Shown: positions 10,491-24,156 of the stretch, in pieces | Numbering within the stretch: position 1 is the stretch's first letter | Layout: every line of letters begins with the position of its first letter | From: Manis javanica | Lineage: Eukaryota; Chordata; Mammalia; Pholidota; Manidae | Length of the DNA: 64,000 nucleotides | NCBI RefSeq assembly: GCF_040802235.1 | Contig: NC_133161.1 | Coordinates: 148,667,121 to 148,731,120 of the forward strand | Direction of reading: 5' to 3' | Notes under the pieces: generated by a model | What the model saw: the letters and a program-made list of their open reading frames with translations, nothing else | Told to the model about the DNA's origin: nothing | Databases searched by the model: none | Translations under genes and position numbers: made by a program

Positions 10491-11860
10491 ATGTGTTAAA
10501 GGACATAGTCAGCTTAAAGGGGCTCCCACTGGCCAAACTATGATAATGCAAGCTTCAAAATCAACAACGATGGTAAAGAATTATAACCCACTAAATAAAA
10601 TAATAATCCAAAGTCCATACTGATTAAATAAATAAATGAATGGGAAGAGAAGGCTTTTCCTTAAATTAGAATGCCAACTAGTAAATATAGAAGGAATGAT
10701 GGAATCTTTATGGTAATAATTAATTCACTCAAGAAACCTCAGTGGGTGATTATCTTGCCAAAGGGTTTCAGCTCTGGGCAAGTTTGCTATGGATTCAATG
10801 TGACCAAAGAAAATTGACAGCAGAATGCTCTTTGGGGTGAAAGGGTTATACCCAACTTTACTTCCAGGTGGCAGGTCAGCTACTAGAATCCCGTTCACTC
10901 AGAGTGAGTCTGTGTGCAGCAAGCCGGTCTCTGCCTCTGGGCCCCTCTGTCCACACAGCCGTCCTCCAGGACCCTCTGCACAGTCGTCCCACACAGCCGT
11001 CCTCTGGGCCTCTGTCCTCTGCTCTGCTCTCCTGCAGCCTTGCAGCCCTGCCACCATGCTGTGCCCAGAGCACTGGGTGGAGCTCTTTATATAGAGTCAA
11101 CAGCCATGTATTGCCCACAGGTGTGCAGTGAGCTAGTCAACCAGGGCCAGGTGAGAGTCCTGGCCACAGGAACTCTCAGTTTATCCACAGTAATAAAAAC
11201 TAGTTGGTGAAAATTTGATTAGGAATAAGGCATTACACAACATGCTTATTAATTACAAGAAAAAAAACCCCCACCTTTCAGTGGAGAAAGCTGGCAGGCA
11301 ACATCTTCATCAAACAATGAAAATTAACTTCACCAGGTATGGGAGTTGTGTGTCATTAGAGGAACTGAGACACAACAGCACTTCTGTTATTTTCTGCCCG
11401 AAATGTGTAACTTGAAGCTGCCCAGGAGTAAGCACCAGACAATCCTATATTGTGGGATGTTCTACAAAATAGGCATGTAATCTTCAAAAGTGTCAAGGTT
11501 ATGAAAATTAAGACCAAAAAACAGTATGAAACAGAAGCAGATTAAAGAGATGATGACTCAATGCAGCTGTGCTTCTGGATTGGCTCCTTTTGGTATAAAG
11601 AACATTTTAGGGAAAACCGGTGCAACTCAGATGGGGGTCTGTGCATTAGATGGTAGGAATATAGCAATGTCAATTTCCTGACTTTGATTGTATTGAGATT
11701 ATGCAAAATAATGCTCTTGTTTGTAAGAATACCGCATGATGGGGTATTATACTGGCAATTTACTCTCAGATGGCTTTGTGGGGAGAGGCCTTTCTACTCT
11801 TCTTCCAATTTTTTTGTGCATCTAAAAATATTTCAGAAGAAACAGGTAACCTGGTAGAGG
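10491..11860 (+). repeat. Old L1 (L1M) 3' region, interrupted by an LTR
   Basis: Text such as 'ggggctcccactggccaaactatgataat' is the 3' part of an old L1M. It breaks at 10750, where LTR copy B is inserted, and resumes at 11190, running to about 11860. The subfamily is not assigned. Confidence 0.6.
10751..11189 (-). mobile_element. ERV LTR copy B, antisense
   Basis: About 439 bp of the recurrent LTR family on the minus strand. It begins TATCTTGCC (the family normally has TGTCTTGCC) and ends TTATCCACA. The TATA-like element reads CTTTATATAGAG near 11081-11092. It is flanked by GTGAT before and GTAAT after, a possible 5-bp duplication with one mismatch. It sits inside the L1M at 10491-11860. 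Confidence 0.75.
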
Positions 11861-13574
11861 AAATGTGATACAAAATTATGGACAGTGTGAGAAGCACCTG
11901 TCAGAGAAGGTGGCAGATAAGTGGGACTTCATCAATAGATGAGATTGAAGACCAGATCGAAGGCCATCAGATTCCCAGCATTTCCCATCGGCTCTCCAAA
12001 CCAGTGGTGTCCACCTAGGGGATGAATCAGAGCAGGAGAAAGACCAGCCACAGCAGTGCATCCACATGTGCAGCACCTTCCACAGGAGGGATCACAGGGG
12101 CCACCCTTCACGCAGAGGTTTAATCTAGGCGACGGACACTGTATTTTTGCCACGTGTTGTAGTAAGTCGCGGCTCTAAGGCAGACAGTCTGGGACGAGCT
12201 GCCCCTCCCTTTGTCACATACCCTTCTGTCACTGGAAGGCCACTGCATGATGTGCGATACGGGTGCGTTATGACCTTCTTAGCTGATTTAACAGCAGTCC
12301 GGTGATCCTGCCCATTACAGCTCTTTATTGGCCGATGAATTCTGCCAAGATGGGAAACGTTTTTCATGAGTGACTTGTCTTCAAAGTAGGTTATATATGG
12401 TGCTTCTGGATCTTTCTTTGATTGCTCTGCTCTGCACCACCAGATGGCTCCGACTGTTCTTTTTCCAACCTTACTGTCCTGTCTGGGTTTGACCTTTGTA
12501 TTTGCTGTGTCTCCCTTACTCAGCCTTGAATACTTCGTGAAAACTGTCTCTTCTCACTCTTTACATACACTTCTCACTCACATTGTTTCTTACAATCCAT
12601 TAGTCAAAGATTTCACCCTCCCCCACCCTTAGATCTCTCTTTAGGAGGGATGAATGTGGAATGAACCCCATTTAGGCCTTTCAAGCAGGTGAGTGCATTA
12701 AAATAAAAAATTGGAATCATCAGGGGCTAAGCATTCAGGCTTCTTAAATATCACCTGGGAAAAAGACAGATTTGTTAATCTGAGGCTGGAACCTGCCACT
12801 CTCTGATAGCAGTTCAGGCCGACTCTATCATTAAGAGTACCTAGAAATATATTTCTCTCAGCAGCCCCCTCTCCACATTCCCATGAGCCCTTGCACTTTG
12901 TTTCTCCATTATTTCCAAGTAAGATGTGACACTTTTTAGATGGACCAGTGTCGTTTAGAAGAAGCAGGGGGAGAGGGTTATTATGCAGACATAATAAGGA
13001 AGTGTTTATTATGCAAACAGCAACTGAGCTATGTGTCCTTTAAGACTACTAAATAGTTTTTAATTACTGCTATATCAGTAAATCCCATAAATATGCAAAT
13101 GCAATTAGTTCATAAAATAGGCCTTAAATATCTTTATTCCTCTCCAACAAAGTTCTTTGAAGTTGATCGCTAACTCTCTTTGTTCACTCCCTTGGCAGTC
13201 CTACTAAAATTGACAGGAATTTTGACAGATGTACATATTCAGGGGGAACCAAATTTTCTGAGCACATCTGGTCACGCTGGAGGAGAGAAGCCGATATGGA
13301 CACTTTAGCCAAACTCAAATGTTTAATGAGTAGATTCCCCTATGAAATTTCTTCTACTCCACAGCACTGTCCTCTGGAATAAATATCAAGGTAACCACTG
13401 GGACACCAAGTTCAAGCCACACTCAACATTTGATTTTCTTCTGGCTCGGAATTTCATTTTTAATAATAATAATGCACATTTTCTGGTCCCTAAAAATAGA
13501 ACAAACAAAGAAATAACATCCCCTAGGACTCCATGGTTCTATGACATGGTTTTCTGTGGGAAGCTGCAGAAGAA
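11861..13574. other. Intergenic, no feature recognised
   Basis: Mixed-composition single-copy-looking DNA. I see no gene, and no repeat that I can name with support. Confidence 0.4.
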
Positions 13575-13720
13575 CACAGGAGCTAAGGCTACAGGCTTCG
13601 GAGCCAGACGCACGACCCAGGCTCCTGGCTCCATCACTCGTTAGATGTTCAGGACCTCGGTCGAACTGGTCACTGTTTCTAAGTCTGTTTTGACATCTGT
13701 AGAAAGTACATAACAGACCC
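13575..13720 (+). repeat. MIR SINE
   Basis: Sense MIR order: 'ggcttcggagccagacgcacgac', then 'ctccatcactcgttagatgt', then the 'tctgttttgacatctgtagaaag' region. Confidence 0.6.
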
Positions 13721-13990
13721 TGTCTGGTTTTCTGTAACCGCATAACAAACCCACTCAGTTAGCAACTTAGCAGCTTAAAACAAAACTCATTTATGAGCTC
13801 ACGGTGCTGTAGGTCCGCAGCCCAGGCACAGCACCGGCGTGTGTCCCGTCGGAGGCGTCTGGAGGCGGAAGTCATGGCAGCGAACCAGAGCCGGCGGCAC
13901 CTGCGCCAGAAGGGCGGACAGTGTCGTCCCTTCCCACCTCCGAGTCCAGTGACCTCAGGCTAATAGCTGGAAATCAGCCACCGTGGAAAT
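13721..13990 (+). repeat. Ancient interspersed repeat, family not named
   Basis: The segment 'aacttagcagcttaaaacaaaactcatttatgagctcacggtgctgtagg' resembles a common old mammalian repeat with this 'cttaaaacaacaaacatttattatctcacag' wording. The rest is diverged and GC-rich. Confidence 0.4.
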
Positions 13991-14426
13991 ATTTGCCGCA
14001 TGGACATCAGCAAACACCACAGATCAGGGCGCGCCCCAGCAGCTGGTCACCGAGCGTCTAGAAGCGCCCGGCGGACCCCCCCCCAACTCACCGCGCCCTG
14101 CGGACCGCTGCTAGAGCGCTCGGCTCAAGCGTGTCACGACTGCTTGGGTGCTTTCCTTGCTCTCTGGGATGCCATGATCTCCTTGAAGGCGAAGCGCTGC
14201 ATCTTACCTGTCTTTGTACCTCCAGCTCAGGGCCGGGTACCTTCTGAGTGCTTGTCAAATGTTCGAGAAGGATGGGAGGAAGAGGGGGAGAGGAGAATTA
14301 ACAAATGGGCAGAAAAGAATTTTGGTCTATGCGAGAGAGACAGCACCCAGAGGGGCCCAGCTTTTTCACACCCACATTCAGTGTGCTTCTCTTTCACCAC
14401 CATGTCGCTGGGGATGGGGGTGTGTG

Positions 14427-14750
14427 TGTGAAATTGACGTTCCTCTGGCAGATCCCCACCTGATCCTAAACTACTCCGTGATGTAACTGGCCTGGGCTAG
14501 GCTACTGCTCCCACACCTGTGGGAATTAGCTATCGCTGACCGAGTCACTATATGAAGAGCTCCGCCCAGCACTCTGGGTGGAGGCAGAGACGAAGGAAGA
14601 TTCCAGACCTGCACACTGCTGGCTGCCTACAGACGTGATTGAAAAAAGCCAGGTAAAAACCCTTTTACCCCAAGAACATTCCATTGTCATTTATTGGTTT
14701 CACCAAGTCTATAGTGAACTTGCCTGGGGCTGAAGCCCTCAGGTGAGACA
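14427..14750 (+). mobile_element. ERV LTR copy C, sense
   Basis: Same family as the other LTR copies. It shares the GAAGAGCTC...CCCAGCACTCTGGG block near 14550 and the TTTTACCCCAAGAACATTCC end block near 14665, and ends TGAGACA at 14750. No internal sequence adjoins it. Confidence 0.65.
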
Positions 14751-17700
14751 ATGGGAATGACAACCCAGGTACAGAGCGAGACTGCTTTTATTTGATTTGC
14801 TCCAGAACCAGGGGGCAGACAGTGCAAAGAATAAAGAGGGCACATGGATGCAGGCAGTTCATGCCCATCTTTGATTTTCTCAGAGGGTGCCTAAAATTCA
14901 GGGGTCTTGCAGTCACTGGGAGTGAGATGTCTGTCCCCCTGAAAGCCAGAGGAACATAGAACCATGGACTTGCTGCTTCTGTTTATGCCACCAGCTGCAT
15001 CAGTCCCAGGAAATGGCTAGACTGCAAAGTGAGGCAGACAGTCTTAGGAACCCATGCCACCCAGGCGTTCTGCAGATTGTGCGCCTTGACGTCCTGCTCT
15101 GCCAGCCCTGGGGAGCCTCCCTTGGCCTGGGGCTCACCGCAGGCCACAGGACTATCCCCTTTAGGCCTACTTAGGAGTTTCCTGTGGAGCTGCCTGGGTA
15201 CATTTGATCACAGCAGTCAGTACAATATTCTGGTTCAGGTCTAAATTTCTGGATATTTCCATCTCTGCTATGGACTCAAGATGTGTGGCAAGGGCTTTGA
15301 TCTTTTAGAGCTTGTTTTACTCATTCATTCATTCAACCACTCACCACCTGGGGAACTGTGGTGACACGGAGGAGAGGACGGTAAGGGACCTTGGGGGTAG
15401 AGGTGATAGAGCAGAAACCGAATACATGGGATGAAGACCAGCAGATGAGTGATCTGGGGAAGATGGAAGCCAAAAAATGGAGCTTGGACTCGGGGAGGGG
15501 TGAGGAAGGTTTTCCACAAATGGCACTTGTGCTGGGTAAAGGCGGTCGGCGCGGAGAGGAAAGGGAGACACGCGCCCAGCAGAAGGAATCGCATGTGGAA
15601 GGGCTGGGTGGTGAGATAAGAGAGCAGGGACCCTCCAGGGGGCCGCAGACCTCGCTCTGTAGAACTGGGGAGGGAGAGGATTCCAGATCCACATGAGCTG
15701 AATGGGTTAACAGGTTCACGGTACGAAGTGTTGAGGGAGGAATAAAGTAGGGAAGTGAAATATTGTACAATCTGTGAAAGTGCTGTTATTATAAAGCTGT
15801 CTCCAAATGGCCTGTAGCAATTATTCTAAAATGCACAGCAGCTGTATTTGTCCCCTTTCTGCCATTGCTGAAATGTACACTGTCATTGCTCCAGGAGGAA
15901 GGCTGGGCACTAATAATAGGCTGGCTGACTATGGCTGGAGTGTGACAGACCTCTAGTTAGAGCCTTTGAAGGCTGAGCGCAGAGGAGTGGGAGCGTGGAA
16001 AGCTCTGTGGAGACCGGAGTGGATGTAGTCAGAGCACCGCCCTGTGGCAGCCGTCGCGCCTGCAGCCCCAGAAGACAGCCAGCCTGTTGCACATTTTGTT
16101 GTGCAGTTCGCTTTAACAGGAGTTGGAAGTCGTGTCACACCTCCGTGCATGTCACCACTTTCTTCTTGCTCTAAATGCCCTTCCTCAGGTTCTCCAACGC
16201 GCGCTCACACCAACCCCCGCGATCTGTTTCTGCCCTGGTCGCGACTGTCTAAAATTCCTTGCGGCCCACTTCCTTATTCTTGCTCCTCTTTGTCCCTCAG
16301 AGCTCCAAAGATGCTCAGGGACTCAGTGGCTTCCTAAGAGGTAACTTCCCTTCTCCCTTCCAAAGAACGGGAATAAATAAAGCCTTGGTTCTCCACCTCT
16401 GAAAAGTTATTAATGGTATTATTAAAAGCCATGTAGAATTTTAATGTCAGAAAGGATAAAATTCCATGAAGTTGACTGGGTTACACTGGGCTTTCCCAAA
16501 GCCTTCCTGAGATAAGGATTTGTGTACAAGTGTTTATTACAGAAGCACTCGCTTCCAGAGTGTATCAGAGGGGGAGCGGGCCGGTCTGGCCCCGCAGGGA
16601 AGCGTTGGTTCGCTGGTAGGAGCCCGGCTGTCACACTGTCACTCACGCCTGTCAGTCACCAGCTGTGGCCCCAGCGGCATGGCAGGGAGCCGAGGCCCAG
16701 GCATTCCTGCCGTTTTCCCGGGGCGGGCAAAGGGCTTTGGGAGCAGGGGAAATCCCAGCCAAAACTCGACTTGTGGGCCGTGGGAGCAAGAGCCCCCAGA
16801 AGCCGAGAGGGGGGCACAGCGTCAGTAAGAAGGGGTCTGAGAGGCCCGGGGAAGACCGCTGAGGGTTTCCACTGCAGAGAGAGATTTATAGGCAGCGTTA
16901 ACGTTCCTTTTTTCTCCAGAAGGGAGTTAAGACCCAGGGAACCTGATAACCACCATTTTCAGAGCCTCGTCATACAGAAATATAAATAGCTGTTTTCAGA
17001 TGGATACTGTTCTGCCTGAAGGAATCTCTTCTCCTCCCAAAATACTCAGCAATGGTTTTTGCATAATAAAGTTTTCCTAACTTAATCACATCTTTTCAGA
17101 ATAAGATATGAAAAAATAAAATCTGAAGTCTAAGTTATGCTGATGTCAAACCTAAACAAGGAGTTTGTAGCTCCAACAGCACATTAAGACCTTCTGGAGT
17201 GTCTAAAAACTTAAAAATCACCAAGGCCTGACCTGCCTGGATTCTGTTGTTAAGGTGTAAGGCAGGGGCCGGGCGCTGGCATAATTCTGAAACTCCATAG
17301 GCAACTGTGCTGTGCAGACATGTCTGAAAACCACAGTTTAAACCAATACATGTGGACTCATCGAAGAATGGAATGAATTTCCTTCATTCAGTTATTAAAT
17401 TCTATTCGGATGCTTGTGAAAGGAACCTGTTGGAAGGTCAGCCCCATCTATACTTGCCTTCTCTGAGAAGTGACTTTTTCTCCAGCTCCAGTGGCCATAT
17501 GTGTACAGTTATCCCACTGTCTCTGTCCAAAGCCAGCAGGACAGGAGGTGAACATCTGGTCCAAGTGGATGACTGGACTTGCTCTTAGAACTTGGACCCA
17601 GGACAGGAAGTCTCTAATCCGTAGATTGGTGGTGCTGGGGCTGGGAAGGTGTCATGGACCCAGGGCTAGAGTGATGTTGGTTTCCACAGAGAAGGAAGCA

Positions 17701-18060
17701 ATGCTGACTCACCGAGAAGGTGAACAAAGCCGAACTGGAGAGAGATGAAGGATGAGAGGCTGCATGTAGCGATAGTCAACGGGAGGGTGGTTCTGATTCC
17801 TGGTGATTCTTCCAGAACTGGGTTCCATGGCTGCCCAGCTGTGCTACCATAAGATTGCTCTGTGACCTCTACAGACAAAATTGCTCTCCCTCCACTTCCT
17901 AATGCTGCTTTGTGCTGGCTTCTAGTACTTGCGACTAAAAAGCCTTTGTTAAAACAATAGTAGTTTGGCCAGGTGCTGAGTCTGTGCCCAGAAACATCTC
18001 TGTTAGGTAAAGGGTGCCGAGGAATGTAAGCTGATGGTGCGCGTACATTTCTGAGCCTTT
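14751..18060. other. Intergenic, 3.3 kb, no gene seen
   Basis: Includes a purine-rich stretch at about 15300-15700 that yields open frames on both strands through composition only and looks like an old degenerate repeat, and a CTCF-like word near 15633-15650. Open frames around 16520-16990 lack a recognisable product. Confidence 0.4.
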
Positions 18061-18185
18061 GTGGCATCGTTCCCCGCTCCCATGCTGTCTGCCTCACTCA
18101 ACAAGAGGTCATTAGGGTAAGCCTGACATCTAGCCCAGAAAGGTGATAGAGTGGATGTTCAATAAATAATCGCTGAACTCAACTA
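18060..18185 (+). repeat. L2 3'-end fragment
   Basis: The tail 'gatgttcaataaataatcgctgaac' near 18150 is the typical worn 3' end of an L2/CR1-type LINE. Confidence 0.4.
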
Positions 18186-18214
18186 TCCAGCTGGTGAAAT
18201 GGAAATACATATGT

Positions 18215-18605
18215 ATTAGTTTTCTAGGACTGCCTTAACGAAATACCACAGACCTGCAGCTTAAACAACAGAAATCAATGTTCTCCCAGGTCTAGAGGCT
18301 GGAAGTCCAAGATCAAGGAATCTGCGGGTCACTGGGCTGGTGTCTGCTGAGGCCTCTCTCCTTGGCTTACAGACAACCACCTGCTCACCTGCTTGCTTGC
18401 TCCGTGGTCTGTGCGTGTCTGTGTTCTAATCTGCTCTTGTAAGATCCCAGTTATATTGGAGTAAGGGACACCCTAATGCCCCCATTTTAACTTGATTACC
18501 TATTTAAAGGCCCTATATCCAAATATAGTCATGTTCTCAGGTACTGGGAGTTAGGGCTTTAACATATGAAACTGGGGAGGGGGGAAGGGTCATAATTCAG
18601 ACCAC
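18215..18605 (+). repeat. Ancient abundant mammalian repeat, family not named
   Basis: Begins 'tattagttttctaggactgcc', has 'ggctggaagtccaagatcaagg' near 18300 and ends 'aactggggaggggggaagggtcataattcag'. I know this text as a common dispersed repeat but will not guess its class. Confidence 0.6.
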
Positions 18606-19019
18606 AACTATGTATGTTAATTCATTTACTTGTTCAACACTCTTTTATTGAAATAGGCCTAGTATAATCCTCCAAATAATTACCTGAAGTCCGTAGTTTC
18701 CATCACATAATTGAGATCACTTTCAGTGTCCTGCCTTCTCTGGGTTTGCACAAATGTACAGTGACATGTATCTGTGTTATGTGTCATACAGAGCATTTCC
18801 TCTGCTCTGAAACACCCCATGCTCTGCCACCCCTCCTGCCACCCCAACTCCCTGGGAGGCACCCACCTTTCCATTGTCTCTCTGTTCTTGCCTTTTCCAG
18901 AATGTGATATACTTAAAAAAATACATATAAATTTTGGGGGGACAAACATTTAGTCTATTGTACATATAATGTCTTTTCCCATCTGCTGGCTTTCAGCCTA
19001 CAAGTGACTTTCAAGTGCA

Positions 19020-19900
19020 TCTATTATGTACAACATACTTGGATCTTGCTTTTAATTTCATTTTGTCAAACTCTGCCTTTTAATTGAAATATTTGACCTG
19101 CTAATATTTAAAGCAATCACTGATATGGTTGGATTTAGGTCTCCCATTTTATTATGTTTTCTATATTCCCCACTCCCCCCCTTTTTTGTTGTTGATACTT
19201 TTCTGCCTCCTTTTGGATTTTATTTTTAGCCTCCATTTAAGATTACTGGCTTTTTAGTAATGCCTTTGCATAATTTTCTCCATGGTTGGTGTAAGGATTG
19301 AAATATACATTCTTATCATGTAGTATCTTCTCATAAAATATAGTCATTTTGCAATCATTTAGTCCAGTTACTAGCCCCGTCATCACATATGCTCCAGCTG
19401 TCATATGCATTACATTTAAATATATACATTCTGTAAGACATGTCTTAAACACTCTATAAGACAATGTTACAATTTTTCCTTTACACACTCTGTAACCTGC
19501 TATAAAGCCCATTCATTGACTTTTTAAATTTCAGATATTGAATGTTTTTAAGTTCTAAATTTATCATTTTGTTGTTTGTTTTAAGGTCACCCATTGAGGT
19601 TTTCTGTCTTTTTACTTGTTACAGGTATGTTTTCCTTTACTTCACAGAGCATAATTATCACAGATACTTTAATGTTCTTTGTCTGATAATTCCAATATCT
19701 TGATCTGACCTCCTTGATAATCTTTTCCTTTGAGAATGGCTCAGATTTTCCTGGTTCTTCATACATTAAATAATTTTGGATCATATCTTACACACTCATA
19801 ATATGCTATTTAGCTGATACTCTGGACTCTGTTATACCTACAAGGTGGGAAGGATGTGTGTGTGTGCGTAAAATATTCCTCAAATAAGGCTGATGCTTTT
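19020..19900 (-). repeat. Old L1 region, antisense
   Basis: T-rich text such as 'gctaatatttaaagcaatcactgatatggttgg' reads as the antisense of an old L1M. It has no coding content; the limits are approximate. Confidence 0.45.
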
Positions 19901-21984
19901 GTTTTAGCAGTGAATTAATTTGGCTAGAATTAAACTGCAAACTGTGTGTTCTGAGTTGGGCTACAGTTTGCAGCTCAGCTGATTCCTTCTGTCCTTTTTG
20001 AGGTGCTTTGTTTCTGAGTAGAAGGTCAACCAGAGACTTGGCTAAAGTCTACATCAGTACCTAGGGATTCTTTTCTTCTGCTTTGCACAATTTCCTCCTT
20101 ACCTGGGGTGGATATATTTGTAATAAGCTCTAGTTTATGGTTCCTGAGGCCAGAAACATGGTCGGTTTTCTTCCAGCTCTTCAACCACTGTGTCATGCTG
20201 TGACGTAGCCTGTTGTCTGAGTAATGGGGCGCACACTCCTTGCCAGGCCTATTTTCCACATTTTGATTCCCTCTCAAAGCCTCTCTCCAATCTCTGGCCC
20301 CCTTAAGAAGCTTTTGCCATTTTGCCTAGTTTATAATTGTTGCTAGGTCTCACTGCTCCATATCAAAAGCACGACTTTTAATAGATTTGCTCTTTAATTT
20401 TAATCTATTCTAAAAGGCAACACCATGTCAGTAATACAAGAGGACAATAAGTATTGCTTGTTATGGACTGAGCATGAGCATAAAAATAACAATTATTGTT
20501 ATTAATTTTTAAAGCAAAGTAGAAATAAATAAGAACTACAAGTAACTACATAAATTATAAGTTTTTTTTTGTGAGAAAAGCAAAACTGATTTCAAACTAT
20601 CTTTTGTAAAAGGGAAAACTAGTTCTAGTAGCTTAGTTTAAGATGCAGATGACATCTCTCATCAATAAATGTCCAGATTTTTAGTTTTCATGGTAAGCAG
20701 CACAGAGATTCGCAGCTGACATGGACACATGGGTGGGAAAGGCAGAGACACGTCAGAGCTTTCCTATTTGGCTAAATACTAAGAAGGAAGGAAACAAGAG
20801 TATCATTTTGTTTAACAAACTTTTGTTTCAAGAAACCTCCTCCAACCTCTAGAACTGCTCTGAATGTGTACATTATTTGGGATGTGCACAAAGTGAAAGA
20901 AAAGGGGCCCTTTATCCTATCCAGTTCAAGAAAGATATTTTGTTTTGTAAAAATGAAAACTTATTCAAGTGTCACTTCATAACGTTCAAAATATTTTCAT
21001 CATGTTCTTCTGACAAGCTCACGACAGGATCACTAGACGCCAAAGGACCTTGTCGCCGTGAGCAGCCCTGGCGCTGGTTTTGTCCACGTCCCATCCTGTC
21101 TCCCCTGTGGACTAGTGAGATCTAGCATAAAACAGTAGTCGTTGGGGTCGCTGCTCATCTTACATGAAGCTGAGGGAACAAAAGCTGAGACTCCTCTGTT
21201 TAAATCACACGGCTAACGACTTGAAGCTGCAGCCCTCTCTACGCCCCCGACGCTGGTACCAGCCCCCCGCGTTTGCACAGACCAGCTCTGGTCTGCTGGC
21301 CTGAGGGACAGGGTCTGCAGAGCGCCCTGCTCCTTTGCTTGCGGTGGATGGTTCGGGGGGGGGGCGGGGGGACCTGAGGCATAAACAGCACAACCGACAA
21401 CCATTTTGTAACTTGAGTTCTTGCCTTTGCCACGCCAGGTCTGAAATCCTAGACTCTCTTCTCCCATGGGGACCGAAAGCCCCTTTCACCTTCTGCCGTT
21501 AGCTTTTACCCCTCAGGCAGAGACCGTCAAATATTTTCTCTCCTTCCAGCTCCACACTGTCTCTGTCCTCTTAGGGATGGCCCCCCAGGCACCTCTAGGC
21601 CTTAAATGCTATTGGAAATTGGCTTACAAAAGTGGAAAAGCTGAAGGCAGGGGACCCAGGACAGAGATCCCAGCATTTTCAATGGGGTTCCTCTACTCCC
21701 TCTGACTGAATCCTCAGCAACAGATAAACCAGTTCTTGTTAATGATGCCTGCTTATCAGACTGGGCTAGAGACTTGCATTTTGGCTTTTTCTGAAAGACC
21801 ATGGTAGGATTCTCTGGGACCACTGCGCAAATTCAAAATAAACTGCTCCATAGGTAGGGTGGCCATATAATTTGTCATCCAAACCTGAAAGTTTGAGAAA
21901 GGAGAAGCTACCAGCAATTATGCTGGGAAAACAGGGGTCAATCTGAATTGTCCCAGGCAAACTGGGATGTATGGTTACCCCAAC
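19901..21984. other. Intergenic, no gene seen
   Basis: Mostly AT-rich. The GC-richer part at about 21190-21480 carries a run of ten Gs, one C and six Gs (21355-21371). Overlapping open frames there reflect base composition, not a recognised gene. Confidence 0.4.
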
Positions 21985-22160
21985 TATAGCTAGTCTCATG
22001 ACTCCTATTGTCTTCTCCCAGCTTTCCCCATCTCTCTCCACTCAGCTCAAGTGGCACCTCCTCCAAGAAGTCTTTAGAGGCTATTTCTTCTAATTATTCA
22101 TCTTCCCCAGTTAGGCTTTCTTTAAACCAGAATTACATTGTTTACCTCAGGCTATAGGAA
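21985..22160 (+). repeat. L2 LINE fragment
   Basis: The words 'cagctcaagtggcacctcctc' and 'caagaagtctttagaggc' match the usual L2 3' region in sense orientation. Confidence 0.5.
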
Positions 22161-22350
22161 ATAGCTGGACAGCTAAGCCTAGGATCCTGGCTCTATCTTT
22201 ACTACTAGAAAAATCTTGGGCAAAGTACTTAACCTCTCTGTAGCGGTTTCCTCGTTTGTAAAGCAGGTATTAATAATAACAGCGATTACTTCCTAGGGTG
22301 TTGTGAGGATAAATTGAGTTCATACATGCAGAGCAGTCAGAACACTAGCC
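22161..22350 (+). repeat. MIR SINE
   Basis: Sense MIR: 'cttgggcaaagtacttaacctctctg', 'gtttcctcgtttgtaaagcagg', then 'agggtgttgtgaggataaa' in the canonical order. Confidence 0.75.
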
Positions 22351-23500
22351 TGTAAGTGCTAGTAATCTTCCTCCAAACATGTTCTCACTTCTTCCAGAGT
22401 CAAGCATCAGCTCAGTAAAAAGATTTGCATTCCTAAAGGCAAATCTGTATGTATTAGTTACTGTTACCTCACTGATGCTTTCAAATTCTGGTATTTTGAG
22501 GAGGAAGATGTTTCAATTCAGCAGTGTCCTGGCTGCAAAAACGAAGTCATTTGGAGACCCAATTTATATACTTGCTGCATTATACAAGTTTCATTTGCTT
22601 TTCCTGGGTGGCGTTCTGGTTTTTATACTAAGTCATGTTTTTGGTTTCTGTGGGAGGCCCCAGTGTGACACAGAAGTCTTTCCCCAAAAGCTGGGAGCTA
22701 AAGGGAAAACTGTTTACAAAATACCTTGCTAACACCTTGGACATCATCTAAAATCTGGATTTTTGGCATACTCTGCATAAAATGGAATGGTAGTTTTTTC
22801 ATCTGTTTTATCTTAGTCCAATTATAATTTCAATTTATTAGGAGAGATTGTTAAATCTCCGCCTCATGCATCAACCAGCATAAAAGAGTTGTCTTCTGTA
22901 AGCTGAAGAAACTTCTCCGTATTTTTTGATGGCACAGAAGTGTTATTAGAGAGTGAGGATGGGATGCTTTTGGTCTTATTTTTTTAGGGTACTTTTCTTT
23001 TGATCTTTTGTTGGGGAAAATGAAACTTTTCAACCAGGATTCCTGCCTGGCCTTGATAGTATCCATTGTATATACGTATAAGAGCCTGTTTGCACGTCAG
23101 TGGGATGTTTACCAGTGGCAGAGCTGCTGGTCACTCACGGGAGGTCTGGCCCTGGGGAGGGGTGGAGATGCTGTCCCTTCCTGAGTTTCTGTATGTGATA
23201 GGGCAGGCGCCTGCCCGTCACCAGGGACCCGCCCAGGGAGTTCCTCCCAGGGCAAGGGGCAGGGGGGAAGTGGAGCACCAGGGGCTGGAGAGACAGAGCG
23301 CAGGAGCCAGCTGAGAAGGGGGGCTCCAGGCAGTGCTGGTGGTGAGAGCTGGGCAGCTGGGGCTTCTGAGCAGGGAGGGACTGGGCTATGACAATAGAAC
23401 CTTTAATCCCCAACCTCTTGCTCTTGTTTCCTTTGGTCTCATCAAAATTCATACAGAACTGGCCCTGGGCAGGGAACCCCCTTCCTCCCAGAGCTACAAT
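22351..23500. other. Intergenic, no feature recognised
   Basis: I see no repeat or gene. The short open frames at 22379-22732 and 23066-23452 show no family motif. Confidence 0.4.
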
Positions 23501-24156
23501 TAAGTAGTTATAAAGTGCACATAAAATGAAATGACACCGTCATGTACCTATCAGCTGATTTATGAAAATAGAACATTAGCAATACCTGTGAAGCCCCCTA
23601 TATACCCTTTCCTCATCCCATTCCTTCCCTTCCCTCAGAGCTTCTGAGTTTTGTATTTACTATATACTTGCTTTTGTTCATAGTTTAACCATATGTTTAT
23701 CTCCCTAGACATAATTTATAGTCTCTGTGATCTGTACAAATGTTTGTCATCTTCTGTGACTTGCTTTTTATCCTGCAACACTACGTTCCTGGGATTCATC
23801 CATGATATTGCTTAGCTGTAATTCATTCATTTTCACTGCTGTATAATGTTCCACTGAATTACTCTATTCACCAATTTTACTGTTACTAGGTTTTTCCTCT
23901 TTTGTCTGCTGTTAAAAGTGTTATAGACATCTTTGTACCTATATTGTAGTAGCAATGTTCAAGAATTTTTCTAGGATACTTAGGGAAGGAATTGCTTGCT
24001 GTGAGGCATGAACACTTCCAAATTTTAGTGGCTTATTTTTCAAAATTTTAGTAGCCAAATTTTCTTCGAAAGTGGTTGTGCTAATTTATGCTATCAAACA
24101 ATGTATAAGTGTTCTCCTGTTGTGCCACAGTCTCGCCCAAATTTGCTATTGTGGTA

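Noticed and set aside
15333..15770. 145-codon minus-strand frame
   Set aside because: Overlaps other frames on both strands in a purine-rich stretch; no motif, no splice context.
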